DNA of 64,000 bases from Fistulifera solaris (taxonomy: Eukaryota; Bacillariophyta; Bacillariophyceae; Naviculales; Stauroneidaceae): the NCBI GenBank assembly GCA_030295235.1, contig AP026126.1:1612001-1676000 (forward strand), read 5' to 3'. A program made the translations under genes and the position numbers. This document shows positions 1 through 10,066 of the stretch, in pieces. Within the stretch, counting starts at the first letter, position 1; the number at the start of each line of letters is the position of its first letter. The notes beneath the pieces are model-generated. The model saw nothing but the letters and a program-made list of their open reading frames with translations, did not search any database and was not told where the DNA came from.

Positions 1-1167
1 AGATGAAAGCATAACTAGGAATAATGGGGGAAGGAACGCTGTGAAACATGAGCCATCTCCCTTTCCAGAAGATCTAGAGTCGGAAAAGCACGATGACAAC
101 AAACACGTCCATGGACAGGGGAAATCAAAAACAGTTCCACAACGTAAACAAAAGTCAGACCCGCAGAGTCCCGCATTTGCTTCTAGTCCACGTAACGTTA
201 CTACACCAAAAATGGAGAGTAAGAAGGATGTTCGAGACGGAGACACCGCTGAGAACCGGCCGGAAAGTTCTGGAACAGGCAAAACCAAGAAGCGCAACGA
301 CCAACGTGAAACAGACTTACAGAACAGTGACACGAGCAAGAAATCTGACATAAAAACCGAGCGCTCTCCATCGCAGCCCCCTAGAAAGGTAAAGGAAAAG
401 CCGGATATTGCTGACGATTCGCAGCCGTTGACCCAGAAGCCCAAAGCAACGGCGAAAATCCCCCCGCCGTCACCGCGATCCACAAAAACGACAATAAAGA
501 AACTGCAGCCAAAAGTACTGACCTTGGTCAAATGAAGCAGAAACATGGGGGCGACAGCGAAAGGAAAAACTTAGAGACGATTATAGTTGTCGCTGCCGAA
601 GAGTCTTATCCGTCATCCCCTGAGAGAAAGCAACTGGCAGCCCAGGTTCTGCAACATGTCCTTTCCTGTCTTACAGCTCGGGAATTCGTTCTAGGAGACG
701 AAGTTTATAAGCACAACGTCCATGTTGTCAAAACACGAGAAGATTTCGGCAACGCCGATGCTTCAGGTGAAGGAACTTTACTGAGAAGAAATGTTTTGTT
801 AGATACTGTGATGGCCGCCGCTGACTGCTACGTAGTGATTTCACCTGATCACAATTACTCTATCCCACTGATGAGACAATTCGATAAACAGGCCTATATT
901 GCAAAGTGCGCTGGAATCGTGAATTATTCCTCCAATCCATGGTGCGAAATGCGCGGTGCCGTCGCCATCTCAATGATGTGCCACGAACTGGGTTGCCTTC
1001 CTGTATCTTCATTCTGTTGTATTCCTGAAGCCAGTGAGCTTGCTGGAAGAGGAAGAATAGAAAAAGACAATGATTTCGCTCCACAGCTACCACAAATGCT
1101 GAATGAATTAGAGTGGACAGCAGTTGCCTTTAAAAAGCAGCGCTCTATCGTAGGAGTTCCATTCTAA
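1..1167 (+). CDS. NADPH-dependent FMN reductase-like flavoprotein, 5' end outside window
   Basis: The C-terminal part (about 550-1167) resembles the NADPH-dependent FMN reductase / flavodoxin-like fold. It has a first beta strand (TIIVVAA), a hydrophobic helix, an SPDHNYSIP stretch matching the family's SPEYN-SIP flavin-binding loop, and an NPWCEMRGA stretch followed by a long ELGCLPVS strand. Such enzymes use NAD(P)H to reduce flavin or quinone; the substrate here is unknown. The upstream part is Lys/Ser/Pro-rich, low-complexity and probably disordered. It is open to base 1, so the true start lies outside the window. The two parts are in different frames. One missing C in the C6 run at 460-465 would join them; an in-phase GT-AG intron at 389-540 is a less attractive alternative. 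The gene ends tail-to-tail with Utp5, 85 bp away. Confidence 0.7.
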
Positions 1168-1252
1168 AGCTCTGTCAATTTTTGTAAGAAAATATAATAT
1201 ATACGTGAGTTTTTAACTCTGACATGAGACTTCTATGTAATCGGCACCAACT

Positions 1253-2767
1253 TTATCCCAAAAGACTCAGTTTGCCTTCTAGTTGCAAAAGCGCTGGGAA
1301 TACCTCAACGCGTTCTTGAACAATGTTCCGTAGTGTCTGAAGCTGCTCGGGAGATCTAATCCGCCCAGTTCGTAGTAAAATCGATAACCAGGTACTGCAC
1401 AGATATTCGGCACGACTTGGTTTCAAGGCAAGTCTACTGGTCAAAGCAGTCAAAAGTACAGATAGCAAGTCTGAGGCCATCGTCCCACACGTAGTCTCAA
1501 TGACTTTTGCGTCCTTGACACTCAAAGCCAGTTCTAGCAACCCATCGTCTCCAGATTGTAAGGCTTGCTGCAAAAGCTGAGACAATGATTCCGTTGTAGC
1601 CTTTTTCGGTTGAAAAGAAGACGCCAAATCACCACCATCCACGTCCATATTCTCGGATTCATTTTCTCTTTCCGACCCTTCATCGTCCTCGTCGAGTACT
1701 TTTTGTAGTTGCTCTAATCTTTCGGCGATCGTAGGGCCCTCTTCCTCCTCCTCGTCATTTTCGCCTTCGCCTTCCTCGATTTTTTGTCGTTTTGCTGACA
1801 CTTCTTTTATTTGACGAGCGTCGCCTCCGGCTTGTCCAGGACCCAAAACCACTGCTTTTCTTTTTTCTCTTGCGACTGGGTCGTCAACATCCATTATTTT
1901 AGTTTCTTCCCAGTTGACAACAAACGTTTCGTCAGATGCCGACGCACTATCAAGGTCGAGTCTCCGAACTTGAAGAATTCCTTTCTGCATAATGGCCCAA
2001 ACGCCACTCTGATTTAGAAGAAGCGATGCTCTGGCAATAGTAGGATCAACGTGAAACTTTCTTGCTAATTTGTTTTTGTCGTACAAATGAGTCCCATTGA
2101 TCAAAACACGATCTTTGATGACTTGCCAGTATTGCACAGACGCTTCTACGGAAAAGGAATCTTGCGCCTTCCCGTCAGCAGTATAAACGTGAACATTTCC
2201 AGGAGAAGCGACGTATAACAACCCGTCGGCGGCAGCTATATGGCTACTCACGAAAGTCAAAGCCACTTTCGTCTTTTGTCCATTTTGCAGCTCAAGGAAC
2301 CTCAATTCTTTATTTTGTGCGACAGCCGCGACACCGCCTTTTAGCAAAGCGATCTTTGGGCCGTCCGAACTCTTCCCTGCTTTAACTTTACTTTTCAGTG
2401 CTCCCTGTTCATCGAGTTTGTGAATGTAAAGTTTTTCACTCTTAGAAATCAAAAGATGCAAGGAGTTGTCCGAAACATCACCGTCCATGACTTCGAATTC
2501 TTTATTAGTGGCCGGCGGATACGTATACGCCACCACACATCTTTGTAAGTCCCAAACAACCACCGTGGTCTTAAGTAGAGCAGCAAAAGTAGTGGCATTG
2601 ACGAACAACACTTTCCGCACAGTTTCGGCTGTCTTGTATGTCAGCGTCGCTTGTAAATCCCTCGCCAGGTAGATACCGACTCGTAAAACAGAGGCTGAAT
2701 TATTCGATAAGACGACAGCTATTTGATCGTCAAAGTTGGCGCTAATGAAAATCGATTCTTCTGCCAT
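1253..2767 (-). CDS. UTP5: Utp5/WDR43-like U3 snoRNP (small-subunit processome) protein
   Basis: Intact single-exon ORF of about 504 residues, started at ATG 2767 (MAEESIF). The longer open frame begins upstream at 2821 but adds a sequence that does not look structured. The first 300 residues are beta-rich, as in a WD40-like propeller. An acidic, Lys-rich linker follows (EGEGENDEEEEEGP). The last 110 residues look like the alpha-helical Utp12 domain (SLSQLLQQALQSGD, then an LLTALTSRLALKP helix and a WLSILLRTGRI helix). Proteins with this layout (Utp5/WDR43, also Utp4/9/12/13) belong to the U3 snoRNP that processes pre-rRNA in the nucleolus. The short length and acidic linker fit Utp5/WDR43 best, but a related t-UTP cannot be excluded. 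Confidence 0.75.
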   Translation of the reverse strand: MAEESIFISANFDDQIAVVLSNNSASVLRVGIYLARDLQATLTYKTAETVRKVLFVNATTFAALLKTTVVVWDLQRCVVAYTYPPATNKEFEVMDGDVSDNSLHLLISKSEKLYIHKLDEQGALKSKVKAGKSSDGPKIALLKGGVAAVAQNKELRFLELQNGQKTKVALTFVSSHIAAADGLLYVASPGNVHVYTADGKAQDSFSVEASVQYWQVIKDRVLINGTHLYDKNKLARKFHVDPTIARASLLLNQSGVWAIMQKGILQVRRLDLDSASASDETFVVNWEETKIMDVDDPVAREKRKAVVLGPGQAGGDARQIKEVSAKRQKIEEGEGENDEEEEEGPTIAERLEQLQKVLDEDDEGSERENESENMDVDGGDLASSFQPKKATTESLSQLLQQALQSGDDGLLELALSVKDAKVIETTCGTMASDLLSVLLTALTSRLALKPSRAEYLCSTWLSILLRTGRIRSPEQLQTLRNIVQERVEVFPALLQLEGKLSLLG

Positions 2768-3388
2768 TTTCTCTTCGTTTCGTCCAGATAAAGATTGAAA
2801 GTAGACGAGATTACAATGCACGATGGTTATAATGCACGATGGCTTCTTCGATCCTTGCTTTCAAAGAAAAACAAAAAAGTGAATGTCGCACACGATGATC
2901 GAATGGACGAAAACTCGTTGCCGAGGCGCAGCACAGACGAAAAGATATTTGACTCTTTGCACCATACTCCGTAGCTGTTACAAGTTACAACTTGTTGATG
3001 CCTACGTTGCAAAGGTCTATTAGGTAACCATTCATTTCACTTCACATTGATGAAAAGCCTCGATCCTATTTTGACCTCTTGTGAGTTTTCTAAGGAGAAT
3101 AAGGGCACGTATGTGATGCGAAAAAGTCGTTAACCGGGACTGACATTGAGTCGAGGATCGACGAAAGACTCCGCTACGTCTATTGTACAATGAAACACTT
3201 GCTTCAAAATGCAGTGAGTTCCGTCACATTGAACGTAGCATCCCTGGAATTCATTATTGCTGCCTTTATGCTCTATCCATTCTGGGTTGAGCCATATTCC
3301 TAGACTTTTGGAACGTGATAAGGAGTACGGAATACTATTTCAATACGGAGTGATTACTATAAGGCGGATTCAACGAGACTACTCAAAA
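2768..3388. other. Spacer between Utp5 and homoserine dehydrogenase
   Basis: I see no gene in this stretch. It lies upstream of Utp5 and downstream of the homoserine dehydrogenase, so it should hold the Utp5 promoter and the HSD 3' end. Only short chance ORFs are present. Confidence 0.5.
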
Positions 3389-4789
3389 CTAGGACGACAT
3401 CTTTTCAACCCAGTTCTCACTAATGACTGGCATGTAAAAAGGTAGGCCATTGCACCAGTCAAACTCTTCCATCGCTTTGCATGCTTCCTTCACAGCTTGA
3501 AGTGGCACTTTCTCCGTGATCAAAACAAAGGCCGCGTCATCTCGGCGCGTGATGGGATTCTGTAAAATAGAATGAATAGACACGCCGACCTTTTCACATG
3601 CTTCACCGACCTGACGCGTGATACCGAGCCCATCACGGTAGCGGATGCGAATGTAGAAGGTGGAACTGTAATCATCAACATATTCGGTAACCTTGTCTAA
3701 CGGGTTGAACGGCATGGGGCTCTTGTCTCCTTTTGCCAAGGCGATAATGTCGTTGATACAACTATTGGCGGTAGGATAACGACCGGCTCCTTGTCCAATG
3801 TAAGTCGAGGACTGCAAGTTTCGCGACGATACTTCGATGGCATTCGTAGCACCGCTCACGCTGGCCAGGGGCTCTTCCTTTGTCAAGTAGCAGGGGCTAA
3901 CAAAGGCAGTAATCTTACCCTCTTCGACTCGTTCCGCCACACCTAGCAGCTTGATGGTTCCTCCCATCATTTTGGCGTAATCAAAATCCAACTTTGTGAG
4001 GTCCGTAATACCGCGGCAAGCGATTTTGTCTTCGGGCACTTCAACACCAAATCCAAGACGCATCAAGATTTTCAACTTTGATCGAGCATCGAATCCACCC
4101 ACATCTAGTGTGGGGTCAGCTTCGGCATAGCCCAGACGACTCGCTTCTGTAAGCGCCTCGTCGTAGGTGCGACCAAACTGGTCCATCTCAGTCAACATGA
4201 AATTGGTGCAACCATTGATAATTCCCGAAATCATGGAAACTTCGTCACCAACAAAGTCACTCTGGAATGAACGAATCACTGGAATTCCTCCACAAACCGC
4301 CGCTTCGTAGCGGAATTGAACTGGTTTATCCATATTAGCTAGCGTTTCTTCGATTTCCGGTAGATACATGGCAATCAATGCCTTGTTCGCCGTCACAACA
4401 TCCTTTCCAGCTTTTAACGATGAGAAAACGATATTCTTCGCGTCAGTTGTGCCGCCCATTACTTCCACTACCATATCAATATCCGGATCCGTCAAGATGT
4501 CGTCGTATTTGTCGGTGACGGTGCATCCCTCCGGAATGACGAAATCGCGTTTTTTGTTGGCATCTCGCACGCAAATAGTCTTGACTACGAGATCGGAACC
4601 GGTGAGCTCCTTAAAGTAGGCTGCTTTTTTCGTGAGAATCTCAACAATACCACCACCGACGGTTCCACCACCGAAAATACCTATTGTGCGGGTGGCTTCG
4701 AGTGATGTGAGTGGTGATCTTTGTTGCTGAGGCACAAAGAAGGCGTTGGCAGAGGTAATCAAGAGTAGGAATGAACAAAGTAACAACAT
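3389..4789 (-). CDS. Homoserine dehydrogenase with ACT domain, plastid-targeted
   Basis: Intact ORF of 466 residues. It reduces aspartate-4-semialdehyde to homoserine with NAD(P)H, feeding threonine and methionine synthesis. Residues 1-16 form a hydrophobic signal peptide ending SANAFFVP. That A-F junction is the diatom plastid-import motif (ASAFAP type), so plastid location is inferred. The NAD(P) Rossmann motif GIFGGGTVGGG follows at about residue 37. The catalytic domain carries NKALIA, GGIPVIR and GIINGCTNFML, close to the family's NKA, GGIP and G-NGT-N blocks. The last 80 residues (FYIRIRYRDGLGITRQVGE onward) form an ACT-like domain, which in other organisms senses threonine. No aspartokinase domain is attached, so it is the monofunctional form. 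Confidence 0.93.
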   Translation of the reverse strand: MLLLCSFLLLITSANAFFVPQQQRSPLTSLEATRTIGIFGGGTVGGGIVEILTKKAAYFKELTGSDLVVKTICVRDANKKRDFVIPEGCTVTDKYDDILTDPDIDMVVEVMGGTTDAKNIVFSSLKAGKDVVTANKALIAMYLPEIEETLANMDKPVQFRYEAAVCGGIPVIRSFQSDFVGDEVSMISGIINGCTNFMLTEMDQFGRTYDEALTEASRLGYAEADPTLDVGGFDARSKLKILMRLGFGVEVPEDKIACRGITDLTKLDFDYAKMMGGTIKLLGVAERVEEGKITAFVSPCYLTKEEPLASVSGATNAIEVSSRNLQSSTYIGQGAGRYPTANSCINDIIALAKGDKSPMPFNPLDKVTEYVDDYSSTFYIRIRYRDGLGITRQVGEACEKVGVSIHSILQNPITRRDDAAFVLITEKVPLQAVKEACKAMEEFDWCNGLPFYMPVISENWVEKMSS

Positions 4790-5627
4790 TATGATACGAT
4801 ACGATCAAGAATACAGTTGATTCAAATGATGGAATCCTTTAGAATTGCACTGATGAGATCCGATTCAATTCAGTTTGCGTCAGCTGTCATTCATTATCCA
4901 GTCGACTCACGTTGCAGAATGAATCTGGTTCATTGTGCTTTACTGTATTTCGGCTATCGGTGGGCCATCCGATCAACATCAACGAAGCAACAAGGAAAAA
5001 TCATAAGCGGTTGACTGGCAGAACAATAAATGTCCGGGTTTCCCCGACATCGATGAATTTCAAATTTCCCACCAGGCCAACGTGAAGAACATGTCGGCTA
5101 AAAGGAAGCATTGCATCTGTTGTCTTTTTCAAGTTGGGTGCTCCAATCAATGTCGACTCTTGCAAATGTCTCTATGAAATTTATGTTGAGGAATGTTATG
5201 ATGAAAATTGTCGCTTTCGGACCCGAGGATCGATGAGTTCGAAATTGCTCAGTTCCGGATGCTACCTAATTCGATAACATTCCTACGGGCGGGGGCAACG
5301 TGAGTCTTACGACGTAGACTTTCCACGCGTTGTATCTTCGCTCTGTTCTACATTGTGATGTCGAATCGATTGTTAACATCGTGTAGTAGTGCAGTTTACC
5401 AAGGTTGTTTCAGGATTTTATAGCATTGCAGTCAAACATATCCGAAAAATGGATGATTTGTCTAATCACACAATACAAGTATCCGGGCTTTCTCCAAAGA
5501 TTGATTTCCCTACGGGGCTTGCGTGGGCAAATGTTCCCAGGCCTACATGCAATTCATCAAAACAATAATACATTACCCTTAAAGCACAATCAAATTAAAA
5601 TGTAAAGGCATTAAAATCTAGGTCAAA
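4790..5627. other. Spacer upstream of homoserine dehydrogenase
   Basis: No convincing gene. It is the promoter side of homoserine dehydrogenase and the 3' side of cysteine synthase. Open frames of 60-66 codons on the plus strand show no domain and are treated as chance. Confidence 0.5.
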
Positions 5628-6755
5628 TCACCCACGAGGAGTCGCAAAGCCGAATTCAGTGTTATCGAAGGGTTCCGGCAAGGGCTGCTTGGTGAGAGCC
5701 TCTGCTTTGGCTTTGGTTTCCGCAAACATTGGATGAGTGAAATAACGTTCTCCGAAAGAAGGTATGATACATACAGCTACTTTGTCTTTGTTTTCAGGGC
5801 GAGAGCACACCTGAACAGCAGCTTCCACAATCGCCCCCGACGATACTCCCGTCGGTAAGCCCATCATCCACAATTTAAACGTCATTTCCTCCGCTTTACT
5901 CGAATGGACAGGGACGACTTCGTCCAGTAAATCAATCCCCAATACTTTAGGGACTAAACCTGCTCCCATACCCTGGATCTTGTGCGGTCCTTGCTGTCCT
6001 ATCTTTTCTCCTCCTCGGGCTTCCGTAATCAACATCTGTTCCTGCGGTTCCACGGCAACCGTATACAAGTCTGGTTTCAAAGGCGGGCAGTCAAATTCTG
6101 GGCAGCCCTTGATATACTGTGATACACCCGTGACAGTACCACCAGTACCCACTCCCGACACAAAAATGTCAATCTTTCCGTCCGTATCACGCCAAATTTC
6201 CGGTCCGGTCGTTTCTCTGTGAATTTTCGGGTTGGCAGGGTTCTCAAACTGATTGAGCATGACGCCCTTATCACCCAACTCTTCTAAAATTTCCTTGGCC
6301 TTGGCCAAAGCACCCGGTACGGCCTTTTCTTTGGGCGTCAGGACCACTTCGGCGCCGAGTGCCAACAGCATGATGCGTCGTTCGACACTCATGGTTTCTG
6401 GCATCGTCAGAATGCACCGATAGCCACGTTCACGTGCAATGAATGCAAGAGCGATGCCTGTATTACCCGAGGTCGGTTCTACGAGAACAGACTTGCCAGG
6501 AATGAGGCGACCTTCTTTCTCGGCTTGATCGATCATGCTTTTTCCCAAACGGTCCTTCACGGAACTGCAGGGACCGAGGGATTCCAGTTTACCCAAAAGG
6601 GTGGCATTGTGATTGGGAACGAGGCTGGAGAGATCAATCAAGGGAGTACCGCCAACCAAATCAGAAGGACGAGCAGCAACGCGCATGGTTCGAGAAGAAA
6701 TTGTTAGTTTTGATGAAAGAGATCTGGATGTTGCGCTAAGAAGACGCTGGAACAT
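5628..6755 (-). CDS. Cysteine synthase (O-acetylserine sulfhydrylase)
   Basis: Intact ORF of 375 residues. A PLP enzyme making cysteine from O-acetylserine and sulfide. The first 25 residues are rich in Ser/Arg without acidic residues (MFQRLLSATSRSLSSKL), which suggests a mitochondrial presequence. The fold-type II PLP core shows the lysine motif SSVKDRLG, the substrate loop PTSGNTGIALAF and the phosphate-binding loop GVGTGGTVTGV. The active-site region GLPTGVSSGA is near residue 290. A cystathionine beta-synthase is unlikely because there is no heme or CBS domain and the length fits the CysK group. The gene is co-oriented with homoserine dehydrogenase, and both serve sulfur amino-acid metabolism, but 838 bp separates them. 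Confidence 0.93.
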   Translation of the reverse strand: MFQRLLSATSRSLSSKLTISSRTMRVAARPSDLVGGTPLIDLSSLVPNHNATLLGKLESLGPCSSVKDRLGKSMIDQAEKEGRLIPGKSVLVEPTSGNTGIALAFIARERGYRCILTMPETMSVERRIMLLALGAEVVLTPKEKAVPGALAKAKEILEELGDKGVMLNQFENPANPKIHRETTGPEIWRDTDGKIDIFVSGVGTGGTVTGVSQYIKGCPEFDCPPLKPDLYTVAVEPQEQMLITEARGGEKIGQQGPHKIQGMGAGLVPKVLGIDLLDEVVPVHSSKAEEMTFKLWMMGLPTGVSSGAIVEAAVQVCSRPENKDKVAVCIIPSFGERYFTHPMFAETKAKAEALTKQPLPEPFDNTEFGFATPRG

Positions 6756-8064
6756 TCTCTTGTGTGCGAGCCTTTGGTCAACGACTCTTTCGTATCTTCA
6801 ATAACGCTTGGAGAAGTCAAAAGGAGATACCAAGTTGTTCACCTCCAGCCTCCAGCACGACCGAGTAAAAGTTGAGAAGGATCGCGAACGATCATCCGTG
6901 TCGCGTGTCGCAAAAGATCCGTTCTGCAATTCACTCTTTGTCCAAGATGCGTCCTGCACTATATATATTTTGTGTAGGCAATCAGTGAGTCCCGAAAAAT
7001 ATATCTAGTCACGAACCCCCAAAAGGGTCCAGTCTGTCCATCCCTCCTGTGCGACATTATGTAAACACGCTGCGACTTAGTTCGGATTTCGAGTACCGAT
7101 CCAAAACAACCTCTACAATTTAGATAAGTCTCCTTATCTCAGCACTTCGTAGCTCTATAGTAAACATTCCCCTCTGTTTCGCCCAAAAATGCAAGGGGGT
7201 TGCCCATCAAATAATTTGGCCCTTTTTCTTGCAACGTCTGCAGTCATGCAAGCCCGCCTCTTTTGAGAGGATTTCTTTCCGTACCTTGGCTATTATTTGA
7301 AAGAATATGATCCTGGTTTGCATGAAAACTGCGGTGTTTTAAAAATGGCGTCAAACTGGATCACATCACGCCAAACAACATTTTGTAATGCATGAAAAAG
7401 GCACGCGTCGACCGAAGCATATTAAGTAATTCTTTGCCCTGACGCACCTGAGTACCTGACAATTACCGCTGGACTTCACTACACTTTCGTTACAGTCCTT
7501 GACACTCAAATCTCTGAAAACGGATCTATCGGAATCTCTTTCGACGTTTGTCGGATGTAGACTACCTTGCCATTTGTACAACAATAGGTCGATTTGACAA
7601 AGCGATAAGGTAGCGACGACTTTTGGTAAGCCTCCGCTTTGATATCGGCACTTCGTCATCTTTCAGGAAAACACGCAACATCAAAACGTAGGTTTTGGTT
7701 CTCTGTATAATCATTTGATTTTGTTCACAAAAGCATTGACAAGAAGTGGAAGCTGCAACGATAAACCCCGCTCGAAACAGAAACAAGTTGGCCATCATTC
7801 AAAATAGTTTTTGACAAGTTGCCGCGTAAGAGATCTTTCATCGTCCAGTAGACATTTGCAACATGTTATTGACAGACCTTAAGTGGATCGGAGCCTTTTC
7901 AAGCTGGGATCTTTAACGCGTTTTGGGTGATACCAGACGTAGATGCTTATTTGCATAAAGCTGACTAGAATTTGATCAACGTGAAGGTGAAGCGGTCTCT
8001 ACTCTATTATCTTACAATTAAAACCATGAGATCAATCGAGCCGACAATAGCGCCATGCAAGTCA
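6756..8064. other. 1.3-kb spacer, no gene recognised
   Basis: Longest unexplained stretch of the first 10 kb. The open frames here (for example 7366-7659 and 7562-7798, minus strand) are short, overlap each other, and have the Cys/Arg-rich composition of non-coding frames. No RNA gene or repeat was recognised. Confidence 0.4.
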
Positions 8065-9411
8065 TTAATATTCCTCGTCGACAGAACCCATCCATTCCGC
8101 CAAGTCATCTAGCGACAGTGTTTCGACAGTCATATCTTCCAAGTATTGCACCACGCCCGTACTTCGACCTTTTTCCAGTAAACGTCCCTTAGGATGATGG
8201 TCTTTCAAGATCACGACCAATCCACCCGTTTTCGGTAAAGCCGTCTCCAAATAGCGCTCCGGGACCTGGTCCAAGATGGTTCCCGAGTCCAGTTGCAATG
8301 TAGCTCCTTTGGGAGTGACATCCACAACAACGGCTTTCTCCTTAAAATATCGCCGACCGAGCTTTTCTGTGATGATACGAACACGGATGTGCGGTACGAC
8401 CCATTTTATGGCACTACGATCATCGTTCAAACGGCTACGTTTCAGTTTCTTTCTTTCATCTTCCTCTTTTCGATCTTTGCGTTTCGTACTAGCTCTATGC
8501 CCATCGTCACTTGAAGGATCTCTTCTTGAATCTTCCTTCTTAATATTAGTTGATTCAGCGTGACGAAAAGGCTGTTCCTCCAGTTCACTCCGTAGCAAAA
8601 GATCCCCCAACTCCCCGCGCTTCACAATGGTGTGTTCGGAATCCCCCCTCAAATTGAATTTTCACATTATTTAATCCCGGAACACCCACCAATTGAATGA
8701 TTTGTGCCCTTTGTGACCCTACCATGATCAAGCTTCCGTCTTGTAATGTCTTTTGTTTATCCCATTTCTTTTGTTCGATTCGTTGCTTTTCGTATTCCTC
8801 TCGCTGCTTTTGTAATTTCGCCTGTTGCTGGAACTGATCCGGTCGTAACGGCTTTTTTACGCAAATGTACCGATTCCGACAAATCCGGTGTCGCTCCCAG
8901 ACCCAATCGATGGGGCCGAGGCATGGACATTTCCGTGTCGCCTTTCGATTCTTCACCATTCCAACCCATGCCTCGTAAGAGAGCCGACCCGAATTCCGCA
9001 ATGGGAACTCTCTGATACTGCTCCGAATGAATATTGGGTTCGTCGGGTAATCGTTGCAAGTCTTGTTCGTATTGTTCACGATCAGTATTCGAATTTTTCG
9101 TCGCTGTAATGACGCGAGTCGCCGCTTCGGTGGTGGCATCTGAATTCTCGGCATCGGCTTGTAATAGCCGCGCCGCTTCTCGATCTTCGTCTGTCATTAT
9201 TTTTGAATTATCATCTTGACGAGGTCCTTTCCAGCGATTTGATTCGAGTGGAATGACTAAAGGTGTATCACGAGGACGTTCTGGTGGATGCAAGGCATGT
9301 TCATATTCGTCGTCAACGTCTCCAAAGGCCGATGCTTTTCTTTTTTGATTTCGATTTACTAGCTTTGAGTTGTAAACTTAATTTGGTATGACTCGTCTCT
9401 GTATCCGTCAT
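8065..9411 (-). CDS. GPKOW/Spp2-like spliceosomal G-patch and KOW protein
   Basis: One gene read across three frames, start ATG 9411. A Lys/Ser-rich N-terminus is followed by a G-patch (VPIAEFGSALLRGMGW ... RPHRLGLGA). Next comes a Gln/Lys-rich helix, then a first KOW motif (DGSLIMVGSQRAQIIQLVGV), a charged linker, and a second KOW module near the C-terminus with a conserved-looking tail ending LAEWMGSVDEEY. This is the order found in GPKOW/MOS2/Spp2, which binds the DEAH helicase Prp2/DHX16 through the G-patch and helps activate the spliceosome. Frame breaks fall in T6 9341-9346, T6 8853-8858 and C6 8643-8648 (plus strand). Each is repaired by removing one base, so I regard them as sequence errors and not decay. 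Confidence 0.8.
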
Positions 9412-10066
9412 GGTTTTCAACAACAGCACGAAACACCAATATTCTTTCAAGGGATGATTGTCACGATCGACGGAAGTAGACGTTGACGTTGCCCATGGTC
9501 ATCGAGATTGAGAGGTGTTTGCATTTTTGCATTCGTTCGTTCTTCGTGCACACATCCTCCATCCTCGACAAATCGAGTCTTGGTTGATGCAACTCGTGAA
9601 TGAAACGGACGAGAATGATGTCGTTCAAGACCGGTGCTTGTACCAGTACTGTACTAGTTTAGTTCACACTCAGACATTCAACGGCACAATTTCGCAATGA
9701 CTGTCGATCAATCCGTAGGCGGAACGCAATGTGTGTGTGCGTGCTCTATGCGCAAGAAAAAGAGGGGCGGAGCCACGCCTTTTTTAGCAAGACTCATCAT
9801 CAGATCAACAAGAAGCTCATTTGAAGTAATTTTAAGTTAAGCAGTCGATGAAATCGTGTTTTGTCTGGTGACAACAACTGATTCTAATATAGATTTGAAT
9901 TGTGTAGCATTAGGGTGCAACAATCATCACGCTACCACGAAAAAAATACCAATAGGACGTGCGCTCATTCGACTTTGCCCGTCCAGCACACAACAACACA
10001 CCTTGACGCTGTGCATTACTTTTATAGTACTGTCAATCACCAGCTATTGTTAAAACGCACAAATAC
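9412..10066. other. Divergent spacer between GPKOW and PH/J-like gene
   Basis: Both neighbours start here, so it should contain two promoters. It includes a GTACC-type near-palindrome around 9640-9660. No gene seen. Confidence 0.5.

Noticed and set aside
389-540. In-phase GT-AG intron in the first gene
   Set aside because: Possible, but the bases inside it keep coding-like composition, and adding one C at 460-465 joins both frames without losing sequence.
7366-7798. Two overlapping minus-strand ORFs of 78-97 codons
   Set aside because: No domain, no good composition, overlapping in different frames; treated as chance.
8065-9411. Programmed frameshifting in the GPKOW gene at three 6-base runs
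   Set aside because: The same kind of one-base break hits many unrelated genes in the window, so sequence error is simpler than programmed recoding.
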